From an uncultured Eubacteriales bacterium (GTDB taxonomy: Bacteria > Bacillota > Clostridia > Oscillospirales > Oscillospiraceae): a DNA stretch of 46,821 bases. The notes under the pieces were generated by a model. It had not been told where the DNA came from. It saw only the letters and a program-made list of their open reading frames with translations, and ran no database searches. The position numbers and the translations under genes were made by a program. The stretch is taken from assembly GCA_900545585.1 (NCBI GenBank), contig UQZR01000021.1:1-46821 (forward strand), in the 5' to 3' direction. Of the stretch, positions 33,538-40,685 are shown in pieces; within the stretch, counting starts at the first letter, position 1; every line of letters begins with the position of its first letter.

Positions 33538-33571
33538 TAAAGCAAAGATAATAGTTGGGAGACACCACGAT

Positions 33572-34051
33572 ATGAAGAAAATTCTATTCGTTTGCCATGG
33601 AAATATCTGCCGCAGCCCGATGGCTGAGTTCGTGATGAAGGACTTAGTAGAAAAAGCAGGACTGGCAGCACAGTTCCATATAGAGTCCGCTGCAACCAGC
33701 CGTGAGGAGATAGGCAACCCCGTCTATCCTCCGGCGCGGTGCAAGTTGGCGGAGCATGGGATCGCCTGCGGCGGCCACGCGGCGCGGCAGCTCACCAAAA
33801 ACGATTACAAAGAATTCGATCTGCTCATCGGCATGGACAGAGCCAACCTACAGAATATGCGGCGTATTTGCGGTGGTGACCCAGATGGCAAGATACATCT
33901 GCTGCTGGATTACACCGGCCATCCCCGCGATGTGGCCGACCCGTGGTACACCGATGATTTCGAGGCCACATGGCAGGATGTGATGGCAGGTTGCCATGGA
34001 TTACTGAGAGAGTTATTGCAGAAACGAGGTGAACAGAATGGCACAAAATGA
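33572..34051 (+). CDS. low-molecular-weight protein tyrosine phosphatase
   Basis: This 159-residue cytosolic phosphatase has the P-loop C8-HGNIC-R14-S at its N-terminus, the usual position, and the general-acid loop DPWYTDDFEATW about residue 122. It is of full family length. Such enzymes dephosphorylate tyrosine kinases of capsule synthesis, or low-molecular phosphates. Neither a BY-kinase nor polysaccharide genes are here. Its last 14 bp overlap the BRO-domain gene, so the two are co-expressed. Confidence 0.94.
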   Translation: MKKILFVCHGNICRSPMAEFVMKDLVEKAGLAAQFHIESAATSREEIGNPVYPPARCKLAEHGIACGGHAARQLTKNDYKEFDLLIGMDRANLQNMRRICGGDPDGKIHLLLDYTGHPRDVADPWYTDDFEATWQDVMAGCHGLLRELLQKRGEQNGTK

Positions 34052-34913
34052 CAATATCCAACTATTCGACGACAAACGCATTCGCACCGCATGGGACGAA
34101 GAAAAAGAAGAATGGTACTTTTCTATCGTCGATGTTGTAGGTGTGCTGACGGACAGCGTTAACCCTGCGTCATATTGGCGCAAGCTCAAGCAGCGTTTGA
34201 AAGCTGAGGGCAATGAAACCGTGACAAACTGTCACGGTTTGAAAATGACCGCCTCAGATGGCAAAAAGCGTCTGACCGATGTAGCCGACACTGAGCAGCT
34301 TCTCCGTATCATCCAGTCCATTCCTTCCCCCAAAGCGGAACCGTTCAAGCTGTGGCTGGCACAGGTCGGCAGAGAGCGCATTGAGGAAACCATCGATCCA
34401 GAGTTGACCATTGAACGGGCGCTGGAGACATACCTCAAGAAAGGCTATACCCGCGAGTGGATCAACCAGCGGCTGCAAGCTATCCAGGTCCGCAAGGAAC
34501 TGACGGATGAATGGGATGCCCGCGGTGTACAGAAAGGCGTGGAGTATGCAATACTTACCGATGAGATATCCCGTGCATGGTCGGGAATGTCTACACGACA
34601 ATACAAGAACCTCAAGGGCTTGAAGAAAGAAAACCTCCGCGACAATATGACTACGTTGGAACTGGTGCTGAATATGCTGGCGGAGGCGACCACCACGGAG
34701 ATATCCAAGCAGAAAGCTCCGGAGACATTTTCGGAAAACATTGATGTGGCGCGTGCCGGAGGAAAAGTGGCCGGTGATGCACGGAAAGCCATTGAAAGCC
34801 AAACCGGTGTCCCCGTTATTACCTCCAAGAATGCTGCCCAGCTCAATCAGGTCGTGACAGATCTGCTGGAAGGAGCTACTACGTCACCGGAGAAACAAGA
34901 CAAAAAGCGCTGA
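34038..34913 (+). CDS. BRO-N domain protein (phage antirepressor / DinD-like)
   Basis: This 291-residue protein has an N-terminal BRO domain (about 8-110: QLFDDKRIRTAWDEEKEEWY, IVDVVGVLTDSVNPASYWRK, and QLLRIIQSIPSPKAEPFK, typical of the family). A helical C-terminal part shared with DinD-like proteins follows (about 150-280, WIxQRLQAIQVRKELTDEW). BRO proteins are DNA-binding regulators common in phages and mobile elements. ATG 34038 follows AGGTGAACAGA; a GTG nine bases earlier is an alternative. It overlaps the phosphatase gene and ends before a strong terminator. Confidence 0.88.
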   Translation: MAQNDNIQLFDDKRIRTAWDEEKEEWYFSIVDVVGVLTDSVNPASYWRKLKQRLKAEGNETVTNCHGLKMTASDGKKRLTDVADTEQLLRIIQSIPSPKAEPFKLWLAQVGRERIEETIDPELTIERALETYLKKGYTREWINQRLQAIQVRKELTDEWDARGVQKGVEYAILTDEISRAWSGMSTRQYKNLKGLKKENLRDNMTTLELVLNMLAEATTTEISKQKAPETFSENIDVARAGGKVAGDARKAIESQTGVPVITSKNAAQLNQVVTDLLEGATTSPEKQDKKR

Positions 34914-34944
34914 TTCACAGGCAACAAAAGTGGTGGGTGGTCAC

Positions 34945-34980
34945 AAAAAGAAAGACACCCTCACGGGTGTCTTTCTTTTT
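34945..34980 (+). terminator. strong intrinsic terminator after the BRO gene
   Basis: AAAGACACCC / GGGTGTCTTT stem with TCAC loop, flanked by A5 and TCTTTTT, 32 bp after the stop. Confidence 0.9.
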
Positions 34981-35037
34981 GGAGCAGGGATTTTGCTGTG
35001 CAAAATCGTTTGCCTGCGGGCGGGCAGCGGAACGCGC

Positions 35038-35136
35038 AAGGGCTGCCGCCTGCACACCATCACCGCCTCCAGCGGCGAGGGCATGCCGGGCGGCGAGCGC
35101 ATCCAGGTCACTATGGTCTTTGAGAAGATCATCTGA
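35038..35136 (+). pseudogene. high-GC gene tail at the right island edge
   Basis: A short frame reads LHTITASSGEGMPGGERIQV, then TMVFEKII and TGA. It has the look of a true C-terminus (possibly a tail-tube or similar structural protein; this is a guess), but the 5' part is missing and the terminator of the BRO gene lies immediately before it. Its GC-rich codons match the flanking core genes rather than the island. It probably marks where the island replaced the rest of a gene. Confidence 0.35.
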
Positions 35137-35156
35137 TTACATTTGGAGCCATATAC

Positions 35157-35192
35157 GAAAACGGGAGACTGCGGTGCGGTCTCCCGTTTTTT
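35157..35192. terminator. bidirectional terminator
   Basis: ACGGGAGAC / GTCTCCCGT stem with A4 before and T6 after. It serves the glycerate kinase gene on the minus strand and possibly plus-strand transcripts. Confidence 0.75.
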
Positions 35193-35193
35193 G

Positions 35194-36327
35194 TTATCGC
35201 CGCAGGGCGGCCATAAAGCGCAGCAGATTGCCCACGGTGAAGCGCAGGTCCTCCTCGCTCCGCGCGGCGGCTTGGGGCCAGGTGCACAGCGCCGGATGGA
35301 TGGGGAACACGCCGGACACGCCCTCCGCGTACACCGCGTCCAGCGCCGTCTCGCAGCCGCCCACCAGTGCCGCCGCCGGTACACCCAGCGCCCGGGCGCG
35401 GCGGGCCACGCCCACCACCGTCTTCCCCCGCAGGCTCTGGCTGTCCAGATGACCCTCGCCGGTGATGACCAGCGATGCGCCGCGGCATTTCCGGTCAAAG
35501 TCCGTGAGATCCAGCACCACATCAATGCCCATGCGCAGCTGTCCGCCGAAAAATGCCGCCGCACCGGCCCCGAAGCCGCCGGCTGAACCACCGCCCGCCA
35601 GTGTCAGCACCTCCATGCCCACGTCTTTTTCCAGCGTCTCCGCCAGATGGCGCAGGCCCGCGTCCATGCGGGCCACCATGGCCGCGTCCGCCCCCTTCTG
35701 AGGTCCGAACACCGCCGCCGCACCAGCGGGACCGCACAGGGGGTTGTCGATGTCGCACATCACCGTGACCTCCGCGCCCGCCATCGTCTCCCGCAGCCCC
35801 TTCATGCGGATATGGGCGATTTGGGTCAGCGTCCCGCCGGTAGGCACGAACGCCCGTCCCTCCGCATCCAGAAACTCCGCGCCCAGCGCGGCGGCCGCGC
35901 CGCAGCCGCCGTCGTTGGTGGCGCTGCCGCCCAGCCCCAGCACCAGCCGCTTTGCTCCGCGGGACAGCGCGTGGGCCATCAGCTGGCCCACGCCGTAGGT
36001 AGTGGTCTTTTCCGGATCGCGGCACGCGCCCGCCAGCGGCAGGCCCGCCGCTGCGGCCATTTCCACCACCGCCGTGCCGTCCGGCAGCAGGCCGTAAAAA
36101 CCCATGACCTCCTGGCCGCAGGGCCCTGTGCAGGGCACCTCCGCCCGCGTGCCGCCCACGGCGGCCAGAAAGGCGTCCACCGTGCCCTCGCCGCCGTCCG
36201 CCACCGGAATGGCGCAGATCTCTGCCTCCGGCTCCAGCCGCAATATCTCCTCCGACGCGATACGGCAGATGTCCTCCGAGGACAGCGTTCCTTTGAAGGA
36301 ATCCGGTATCAGCACATATTTTGCCAT
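35194..36327 (-). CDS. glycerate kinase
   Basis: This 377-residue protein is of normal length for the GarK/GlxK family. It has the family N-terminus MAKYVLIPDSFKGTLSSEDI, PVADGGEGTVDAFLAAVGG, GLGGSATNDGGCGAAAALGA (nucleotide-binding loop) and TGEGHLDSQSLRGKTVVGVA. It phosphorylates D-glycerate (2- or 3-position) to feed glycolysis. The ATG at 36327 follows GGAGCGGAGACC; a longer in-frame extension is out of family length. It is downstream of the lipoprotein gene but separated from it by a terminator. Confidence 0.94.
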   Translation of the reverse strand: MAKYVLIPDSFKGTLSSEDICRIASEEILRLEPEAEICAIPVADGGEGTVDAFLAAVGGTRAEVPCTGPCGQEVMGFYGLLPDGTAVVEMAAAAGLPLAGACRDPEKTTTYGVGQLMAHALSRGAKRLVLGLGGSATNDGGCGAAAALGAEFLDAEGRAFVPTGGTLTQIAHIRMKGLRETMAGAEVTVMCDIDNPLCGPAGAAAVFGPQKGADAAMVARMDAGLRHLAETLEKDVGMEVLTLAGGGSAGGFGAGAAAFFGGQLRMGIDVVLDLTDFDRKCRGASLVITGEGHLDSQSLRGKTVVGVARRARALGVPAAALVGGCETALDAVYAEGVSGVFPIHPALCTWPQAAARSEEDLRFTVGNLLRFMAALRR

Positions 36328-36352
36328 GGTCTCCGCTCCTTTCCGAAAAAGC

Positions 36353-36376
36353 GAGCCGCGGCGTCTGCCGCGGCTC
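36353..36376 (-). terminator. intrinsic terminator of the lipoprotein gene
   Basis: GAGCCGCGG / CCGCGGCTC stem with 6-nt loop, followed in the minus direction by GCTTTTTCGG. Confidence 0.8.
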
Positions 36377-36389
36377 ACGGGTTTGCTGC

Positions 36390-37091
36390 TTACAGCGTGT
36401 AGAACAGCGCTGCCATCTGGGCCGTCACATCCTCCGTGTAGCTGCACAGCGTCACGCAGTAGATGTAGTTGCCCTCCTTCATGCACACCAGCAGCTCATA
36501 CATGGGGGTATCCTGTACCGTGGCGGTGATGGCGATCGCGGGACACTCCGCACCGGCGAACTCCGCCGTGGTCACGGACGCTGTCACGTCCTCAAAGCCG
36601 TAGGTGCCCATGGCGTCGGGCAGCTGCTCTGCGGACAGCTCCACGTAGTCCTGAGCGCTCATGGTGGTGCCAAACAGCAGTCCCATGTTCTGGAACACCA
36701 CGTTCATGGTCATCAGTCCATCGGTGGAGGAGGCGTACATATCGTACACGCTCTGGTTCTCCTCCATCAGCTGGCGCATATCCTCGTCGCTGGTGCCCTC
36801 CGTCAGGAAACCGTTGATCTCCGCGATCTGCGCCTCGGTGTAGAACGTCCAGGTCTCGTCCAGCGTGCAGCCGATGCCGGCGAACTCGTTGGTGTAGGTG
36901 CCGCCGTTGACGCTGCCCAGCTCCGGCGTGCCGGCGTCATCGGCGGGCATGTCCACCTGACCTGAGGTGTCCTGATCCGCCACGGCGCCGGGGTCCACGG
37001 TGCCGCCGGCCTCGTCCGTCGCCTGCTGTCCGCAGGCGGCCATGGTCATTAATATCGTCAGTGCCATCAGCATGGCAAACAGCTTTTTCAT
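36390..37091 (-). CDS. secreted lipoprotein of unknown function
   Basis: This 233-residue protein has a lipoprotein signal MKKLFAMLMALTILMTMAAC; Cys20 is the lipidation site. A low-complexity acidic linker (about 21-60, rich in Asp, Gly, Ala) is followed by a globular domain (about 65-233) that begins NEFAGIGCTLDETWTFYTEA. It holds three further cysteines and looks like the compact lipoproteins of Oscillospiraceae that carry one alpha/beta domain. I do not recognise a function. It has its own promoter and terminator. Confidence 0.85.
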   Translation of the reverse strand: MKKLFAMLMALTILMTMAACGQQATDEAGGTVDPGAVADQDTSGQVDMPADDAGTPELGSVNGGTYTNEFAGIGCTLDETWTFYTEAQIAEINGFLTEGTSDEDMRQLMEENQSVYDMYASSTDGLMTMNVVFQNMGLLFGTTMSAQDYVELSAEQLPDAMGTYGFEDVTASVTTAEFAGAECPAIAITATVQDTPMYELLVCMKEGNYIYCVTLCSYTEDVTAQMAALFYTL

Positions 37092-37133
37092 GGGTCTCCT
37101 CCTGTACGAAGTGTGTCAGTTTCTGTCAACGGC

Positions 37134-37162
37134 ATTGTACCAAATCGGCGTGGGAAATACAA
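37134..37162 (-). promoter_or_regulatory. promoter of the lipoprotein gene
   Basis: TTGTAT (complement of 37157-37162), 17-bp spacer, TACAAT (complement of 37134-37139) with extended TGG. Confidence 0.6.
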
Positions 37163-37271
37163 CAGCAAAATTTTCCGCCGCGGCGGCCGGCGGCTTTGGG
37201 ATGCGCCGCCATTTCCCGACAGGATGCGTCCGCCGTTCCGGTTACAATAGGCGTGAAAGGAGGGACAAGCC

Positions 37272-39266
37272 TTGAAAACTGTCACCGAGGCCGTCCGGTC
37301 CGTCCCGCTCCGCTCCCTGCTGACGGGGTTTTTACCGGCGGCCGCCGCGTTTCTGCTGTCCGGTGCGGCGCTGGACGGCCTGTACAGCCCATGGGCGCTG
37401 GCGGCCGTCTCCGCCGCAGGCGTCAGCTGGCCCGGGCTCAGCGCCCTGCTGGGCGCGGGACTGGGCGCTTTCCTTTTTCTGGATTTTCAGGCGGGGCTGC
37501 GCCACACCGCCGCCGCCATCCTCATCTTCTGTGCCAACACGGCGTTTTGCACCACCCGCCTGTACCGCCGTCCGGTATTCCGGCCTGTGGCTGCCGTGTT
37601 GATGACGCTGCTGGTGCAGTCGGCCTATCTCATCCAGCGGCAGCCGCGGCAGTGGGCGCTGTGCGCCGCTGCCTGTACCGTGCTGTACGCTGCGGCGGCG
37701 CTGCTGCCGTCGCTGTCGGACGCCAATGCCCCGGCGGCGAGCCGCGGGCAGGCGCTGTTCCTGCTGGGTCTGGGTCTGTCCCTCACCGCCTACGGCTGGT
37801 CGTTCTCCGGCTTCCGCGTGGGCGGCGTGCTGGCGGCGGCGCTGCTGATGGCCGCGGCGAAGTGCCTGTCCCCCGCCTCCGCCGCGGCGGCGGGAGCCGT
37901 GGCCGGTCTGACCATGGATCTGTTCACCGGCGATGCGGTGCTGCTGACCGCAGTGTGCTGCGGCGGGATGGGAGCCGCCTCCGCCGTCAGGGAGCGGGGC
38001 CGGTTGGCCGTGCCGCTGGTGTATACTGCCGCAGCCATGGCCGGATATACGCTGCTGGACGGGCCGGACCCGCTGCCCCTGCTGTTTCAGAGCATGGCGG
38101 GTGCGGGGCTCTATCTCCTGCTGCCGCAGCGCCTGCCGCTGCGGCTCGCCCAGCAGGCGCCCGCGCCGCCGGCCCAGCCGGAGGCCACCCCCGCCGCCGC
38201 GTTCCGTGCCGTGTACGACAGCTTTTTCACCGAGGTGACGCCGCCGCGGCCGGAGAACCCCGCCGTGCTGTTCGACCGCGCAGCGGAACAGGTCTGCGCA
38301 GGGTGTCTATTGCAGCGGGATTGCTGGCAGGCACACTACAACGACACCTACAATGCCTTCAACGACGCCTGTCCCCGCCTGCTGCGCCGCGGCAGCGCCT
38401 GCGCAGAGGACTTCCCCCTGCATTTTGCCAGCCGCTGCCTGCACTTCCCCCAGCTGCTGGAGGCGCTGAACGACCAGCTGCACCAGTTCCTGCTGCGCCG
38501 CGCCCACCGGCTCCAGCTGGAGGAGGCGTATCAGATGGCGCGGCAGCAGTACGCCCAGATGTCAGAGGTGCTGTCCCCCGGTATGCCGGTGTCGGCGCCG
38601 CCTCGCTTTGCCTGCCGCACCTCCATCGCCCTGCGGCCCAAGGAAGGCGAGACACTGTGCGGCGATCAGGCGGCGTCCTTTGAGGCGGGCGGCGCGGCGT
38701 GCCTGCTGCTGTCCGACGGCATGGGCAGCGGCGAGGCCGCCCACCGTGAGGCCGCCATGACCGTGCGGTTACTGAAGCAGTTTTTACAGGCGGGCGTGGA
38801 GCCGCTGCCGGCCCTGAAAACACTGAATACGGCGCTGCTGCTGCGCTGCCGCGAGGGCGCAGGCTTCACCACCATCGACCTGCTGCGGTTGGACCGCAGC
38901 ACCGGTGAGGCCGCGCTCTATAAATACGGTGCTGCACCGTCGTATCTGAAAAAGCTGGGCCGCGTCACGCGGTACGGCGGCGCGGCGCTGCCCGCGGGAC
39001 TGGAGGGTGCGGACCGCCAGCCCGATGTCATCCGCTTCGTCCTGCCGCCGGACGGCTGGCTGGTGATGGTCTCCGACGGCGTGGTCGGCGGCGACGGGGA
39101 CGAGTGGCTTCAGGATCTGCTGGCCGGTTGGGGCGGCGGCACTCCCGACGCCCTGGCCCGCCGCATCCTCACCATGTCCGCCGAACACGGCGGGCGGTCC
39201 GATGACTGCGCCGTGCTGGCGCTGCACCGGCTGCGGGGCGAAGAAAATGGCCCCGCGCAGGTATAA
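37272..39266 (+). CDS. spoIIE: stage II sporulation protein E (SpoIIE) phosphatase
   Basis: This 664-residue protein starts with TTG, supported by AAAGGAGGG 9-10 nt upstream. Residues about 15-290 form the polytopic membrane module. A central cysteine region follows (CAGCLLQRDCW and later RGSACAEDF, about 340-380), then a C-terminal PP2C-type phosphatase with metal-binding S481-D-G-M-G-S-G, GFTTIDLLRLD, KYGAAPSYL and MVSDGVVGGDGD. SpoIIE dephosphorylates SpoIIAA to activate sigma-F in the forespore. It is shorter than the B. subtilis protein (about 830 residues), mainly in the linker. This gene is the strongest evidence that the host forms endospores. Confidence 0.94.
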   Translation: MKTVTEAVRSVPLRSLLTGFLPAAAAFLLSGAALDGLYSPWALAAVSAAGVSWPGLSALLGAGLGAFLFLDFQAGLRHTAAAILIFCANTAFCTTRLYRRPVFRPVAAVLMTLLVQSAYLIQRQPRQWALCAAACTVLYAAAALLPSLSDANAPAASRGQALFLLGLGLSLTAYGWSFSGFRVGGVLAAALLMAAAKCLSPASAAAAGAVAGLTMDLFTGDAVLLTAVCCGGMGAASAVRERGRLAVPLVYTAAAMAGYTLLDGPDPLPLLFQSMAGAGLYLLLPQRLPLRLAQQAPAPPAQPEATPAAAFRAVYDSFFTEVTPPRPENPAVLFDRAAEQVCAGCLLQRDCWQAHYNDTYNAFNDACPRLLRRGSACAEDFPLHFASRCLHFPQLLEALNDQLHQFLLRRAHRLQLEEAYQMARQQYAQMSEVLSPGMPVSAPPRFACRTSIALRPKEGETLCGDQAASFEAGGAACLLLSDGMGSGEAAHREAAMTVRLLKQFLQAGVEPLPALKTLNTALLLRCREGAGFTTIDLLRLDRSTGEAALYKYGAAPSYLKKLGRVTRYGGAALPAGLEGADRQPDVIRFVLPPDGWLVMVSDGVVGGDGDEWLQDLLAGWGGGTPDALARRILTMSAEHGGRSDDCAVLALHRLRGEENGPAQV

Positions 39267-39312
39267 TCCGCCGCCGCGCCGTCCATACTACTACCGTCGC
39301 CCGATGCGATAG
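39247..39312 (+). CDS. possible 21-residue Arg/Pro/Tyr-rich peptide
   Basis: The frame starts at an ATG inside the last codons of spoIIE (20-bp overlap) and reads MAPRRYNPPPRRPYYYRRP plus MR before TAG. It holds 7 Arg, 6 Pro and 4 Tyr in 21 residues. The upstream GGGGCGAAGAAA is a weak ribosome site. The strong composition in a region otherwise outside genes is suggestive, but a chance frame in GC-rich DNA is possible. Confidence 0.3.
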   Translation: MAPRRYNPPPRRPYYYRRPMR

Positions 39313-39349
39313 GGCGGCGCAGTAAACGGACAGCAAGGAGGGCATATGC

Positions 39350-39610
39350 TTGGTTAAAGGTATTTCCCGCCGCGTCATCGTGGTGGATTCTCCGGACCCC
39401 CAGATCTTCGAACAGGCCATTTTCATTCTGCGCACCGATGGCGGCGGCGTCAGCTCACAGCAGCTGGTGGATCAGGCCGTCCGCATCGCCAAGAACTATG
39501 CCCGCTGTCAGGGTCTGCCGCGCCGGCGCGTCCGCGTCCCCGGTTGGCTGTGGGCCGCCATCGGCGCGGCGGCCATCGGACTGACGTGGCTGCTGTGTAC
39601 CCTGTTCTGA
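39350..39610 (+). CDS. small membrane-tail protein (86 residues)
   Basis: The start is TTG 39350, exactly 7 nt after AAGGAGG; the nearby ATG at 39346 would give only MLG. It has a soluble N-terminal part (VKGISRRVIVVDSPDPQIFE, then a helix with SSQQLVDQAVRIAKNY), a basic stretch QGLPRRRVRVP, and a C-terminal membrane helix WLWAAIGAAAIGLTWLLCTLF with no tail. It is therefore a tail-anchored type. It lies 83 bp after spoIIE and ends before a terminator, so probably shares its transcript. Function unknown. Confidence 0.75.
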   Translation: MVKGISRRVIVVDSPDPQIFEQAIFILRTDGGGVSSQQLVDQAVRIAKNYARCQGLPRRRVRVPGWLWAAIGAAAIGLTWLLCTLF

Positions 39611-39678
39611 TCTTCCCATGTTTTCAGCGGGCAGCGCCCGTTTGAAATTAGTTTTCCATCATTTTTCTCCTCACTTGG

Positions 39679-39709
39679 AGCGGACGTGACCCGTCCGCTT
39701 CCTTTTTTT
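39679..39709 (+). terminator. intrinsic terminator of the spoIIE transcript
   Basis: AGCGGAC / GTCCGCT stem followed by TCCTTTTTTT. Confidence 0.8.
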
Positions 39710-39716
39710 GCGCAAA

Positions 39717-39749
39717 AAACCGCAGGAGGGGCTTACCCTCCTGCGGTTT
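39717..39749 (-). terminator. intrinsic terminator of the BspA-type gene
   Basis: AAACCGCAGGAGGG / CCCTCCTGCGGTTT, 14-bp stem with a 5-nt loop. In the minus direction it is followed by TTTTTTGCG. Confidence 0.9.
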
Positions 39750-39755
39750 CGTGTC

Positions 39756-40490
39756 TCAGTGCTTCTTTTTCCGCATCACGACGATGCCGATGATCGCCGC
39801 CACGGCGATGACGCCCAGCAGCACCCACAGCCATGTGAGCCCCGCGCTCTGCTGAGGAACGGCGGCGCTGTCCTGTGCGCCGGTCTGGCTGTCGGCAGAG
39901 TCCGGCAGGTCGTCCACGGAGACGGTGCCCTCGTCGATGCCGGTGTCCTCTGCGCCGCCGGTGCTGCCCGTGGTACCGGTGGTATCGCCGGCAGTGCCGG
40001 AGTTGTCCACGTCCACGGTGCCCGTGCCGGCGCCGGTGGTGGTGCCGGAGCCGCCGTTGTTGGGTTTGTTGTCGGCGGGCTTATTGTCATCGGGCTTGCT
40101 GTCGTCCGGCTTGCTGTCATCGGGCTTGCTGTCATCGGGCTTGCTGTCGCCCGGCGTGTTGCCGCCGTTGACGTTGCTGTTGTAGTTCACCGTGATGCCG
40201 GAGGCGAAGGCCCCCTCCTCCACGGCAGTGATGGTGTCCGGCAGGTCCACCGTTTTCACGTTGTCATTGTCCGTGAACGCGCCCTTGGCGATGGTGTTCA
40301 CAGGGATACCGGCGATGCTGGCCGGCACGGTGACTGCGGCGTCCTTACCGAAATAGCCGGTGATGGTGATGGACTCGTCCGCGATGGTGTAGTGCAGCGC
40401 ACCCTCGGTGTAGACGGTGGCAGCCAGCGCTGTGGCCGTCATGGCCAGCGCCATGAACAGCGACAGCAGTACGGGGATGAGTTTTTTCAT
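39756..40490 (-). CDS. BspA-type leucine-rich-repeat protein with membrane anchor
   Basis: This 244-residue surface protein begins MKKLIPVLLSLFMALAMTAT (signal peptide, cleavage near TALAA). A single BspA/LRR_5 unit follows (VPASIAGIPVNTIAKGAF, then VKTVDLPDTITAVEEGAF). Next come a spacer of four DDSKP repeats encoded by 15-bp tandem units (about 40085-40150), a Gly/Thr/Asp-rich linker, and a C-terminal helix LTWLWVLLGVIAVAAIIGIV ending MRKKKH. No LPxTG is present, so it is anchored by the membrane helix only. ATG follows GGAGCGACTT. The whole design is an exported stalk with a small tip domain; the partner is unknown. Confidence 0.85.
   Translation of the reverse strand: MKKLIPVLLSLFMALAMTATALAATVYTEGALHYTIADESITITGYFGKDAAVTVPASIAGIPVNTIAKGAFTDNDNVKTVDLPDTITAVEEGAFASGITVNYNSNVNGGNTPGDSKPDDSKPDDSKPDDSKPDDNKPADNKPNNGGSGTTTGAGTGTVDVDNSGTAGDTTGTTGSTGGAEDTGIDEGTVSVDDLPDSADSQTGAQDSAAVPQQSAGLTWLWVLLGVIAVAAIIGIVVMRKKKH
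40085..40150 (-). repeat. 15-bp tandem repeats encoding DDSKP
   Basis: Four to five near-identical 15-bp units (TCATCGGGCTTGCTG on plus, with TCGTCC variants) in frame. Such arrays can change copy number by slippage and lengthen or shorten the stalk. Confidence 0.8.
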
Positions 40491-40513
40491 AAGTCGCTCC
40501 TTTGCTTTGCGCA

Positions 40514-40545
40514 CAGGGGCATAGTCCGCGCGGACTATGCCCCTG
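40514..40545 (-). terminator. perfect palindrome after the 36-residue peptide gene
   Basis: CAGGGGCATAGTCCG-CG-CGGACTATGCCCCTG, a 15-bp perfect stem with almost no loop, 28 bp after the small gene. There is no T-run on the minus side. Confidence 0.5.
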
Positions 40546-40572
40546 TTTTGGGTTAGGGTCGGAGATGGCGGA

Positions 40573-40683
40573 TCAGCCAAGATCGATGTCGCCGCCGTCC
40601 GGTTCTCCGGACGTCGTGATGATATCCTCACCGTTGGTCAGGATGACCTTCATCTCCGGAGTTTCATACTGCTTCTTGTCCAT
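40573..40683 (-). CDS. 36-residue peptide coupled to the giant surface protein
   Basis: The ATG lies 2 nt after the stop codon of the giant gene. Its ribosome site GGAGGTAAC is made of the last codons of that gene, so translation is coupled. It reads MDKKQYETPEMKVILTNGED, then IITTSG, and ends GGDIDLG. It resembles the abundant small Clostridia peptides with a YExPE start and a DVITTSG-like middle followed by a Gly/Asp tail (recognition from memory; function not established). It has no signal peptide. It is too short for routine gene callers. Confidence 0.7.
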   Translation of the reverse strand: MDKKQYETPEMKVILTNGEDIITTSGEPDGGDIDLG

Positions 40684-40685
40684 TT

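Noticed and set aside
40085..40150. CRISPR-like short repeats
   Set aside because: They are 15-bp in-frame tandem units without spacers that encode DDSKP in a surface protein.
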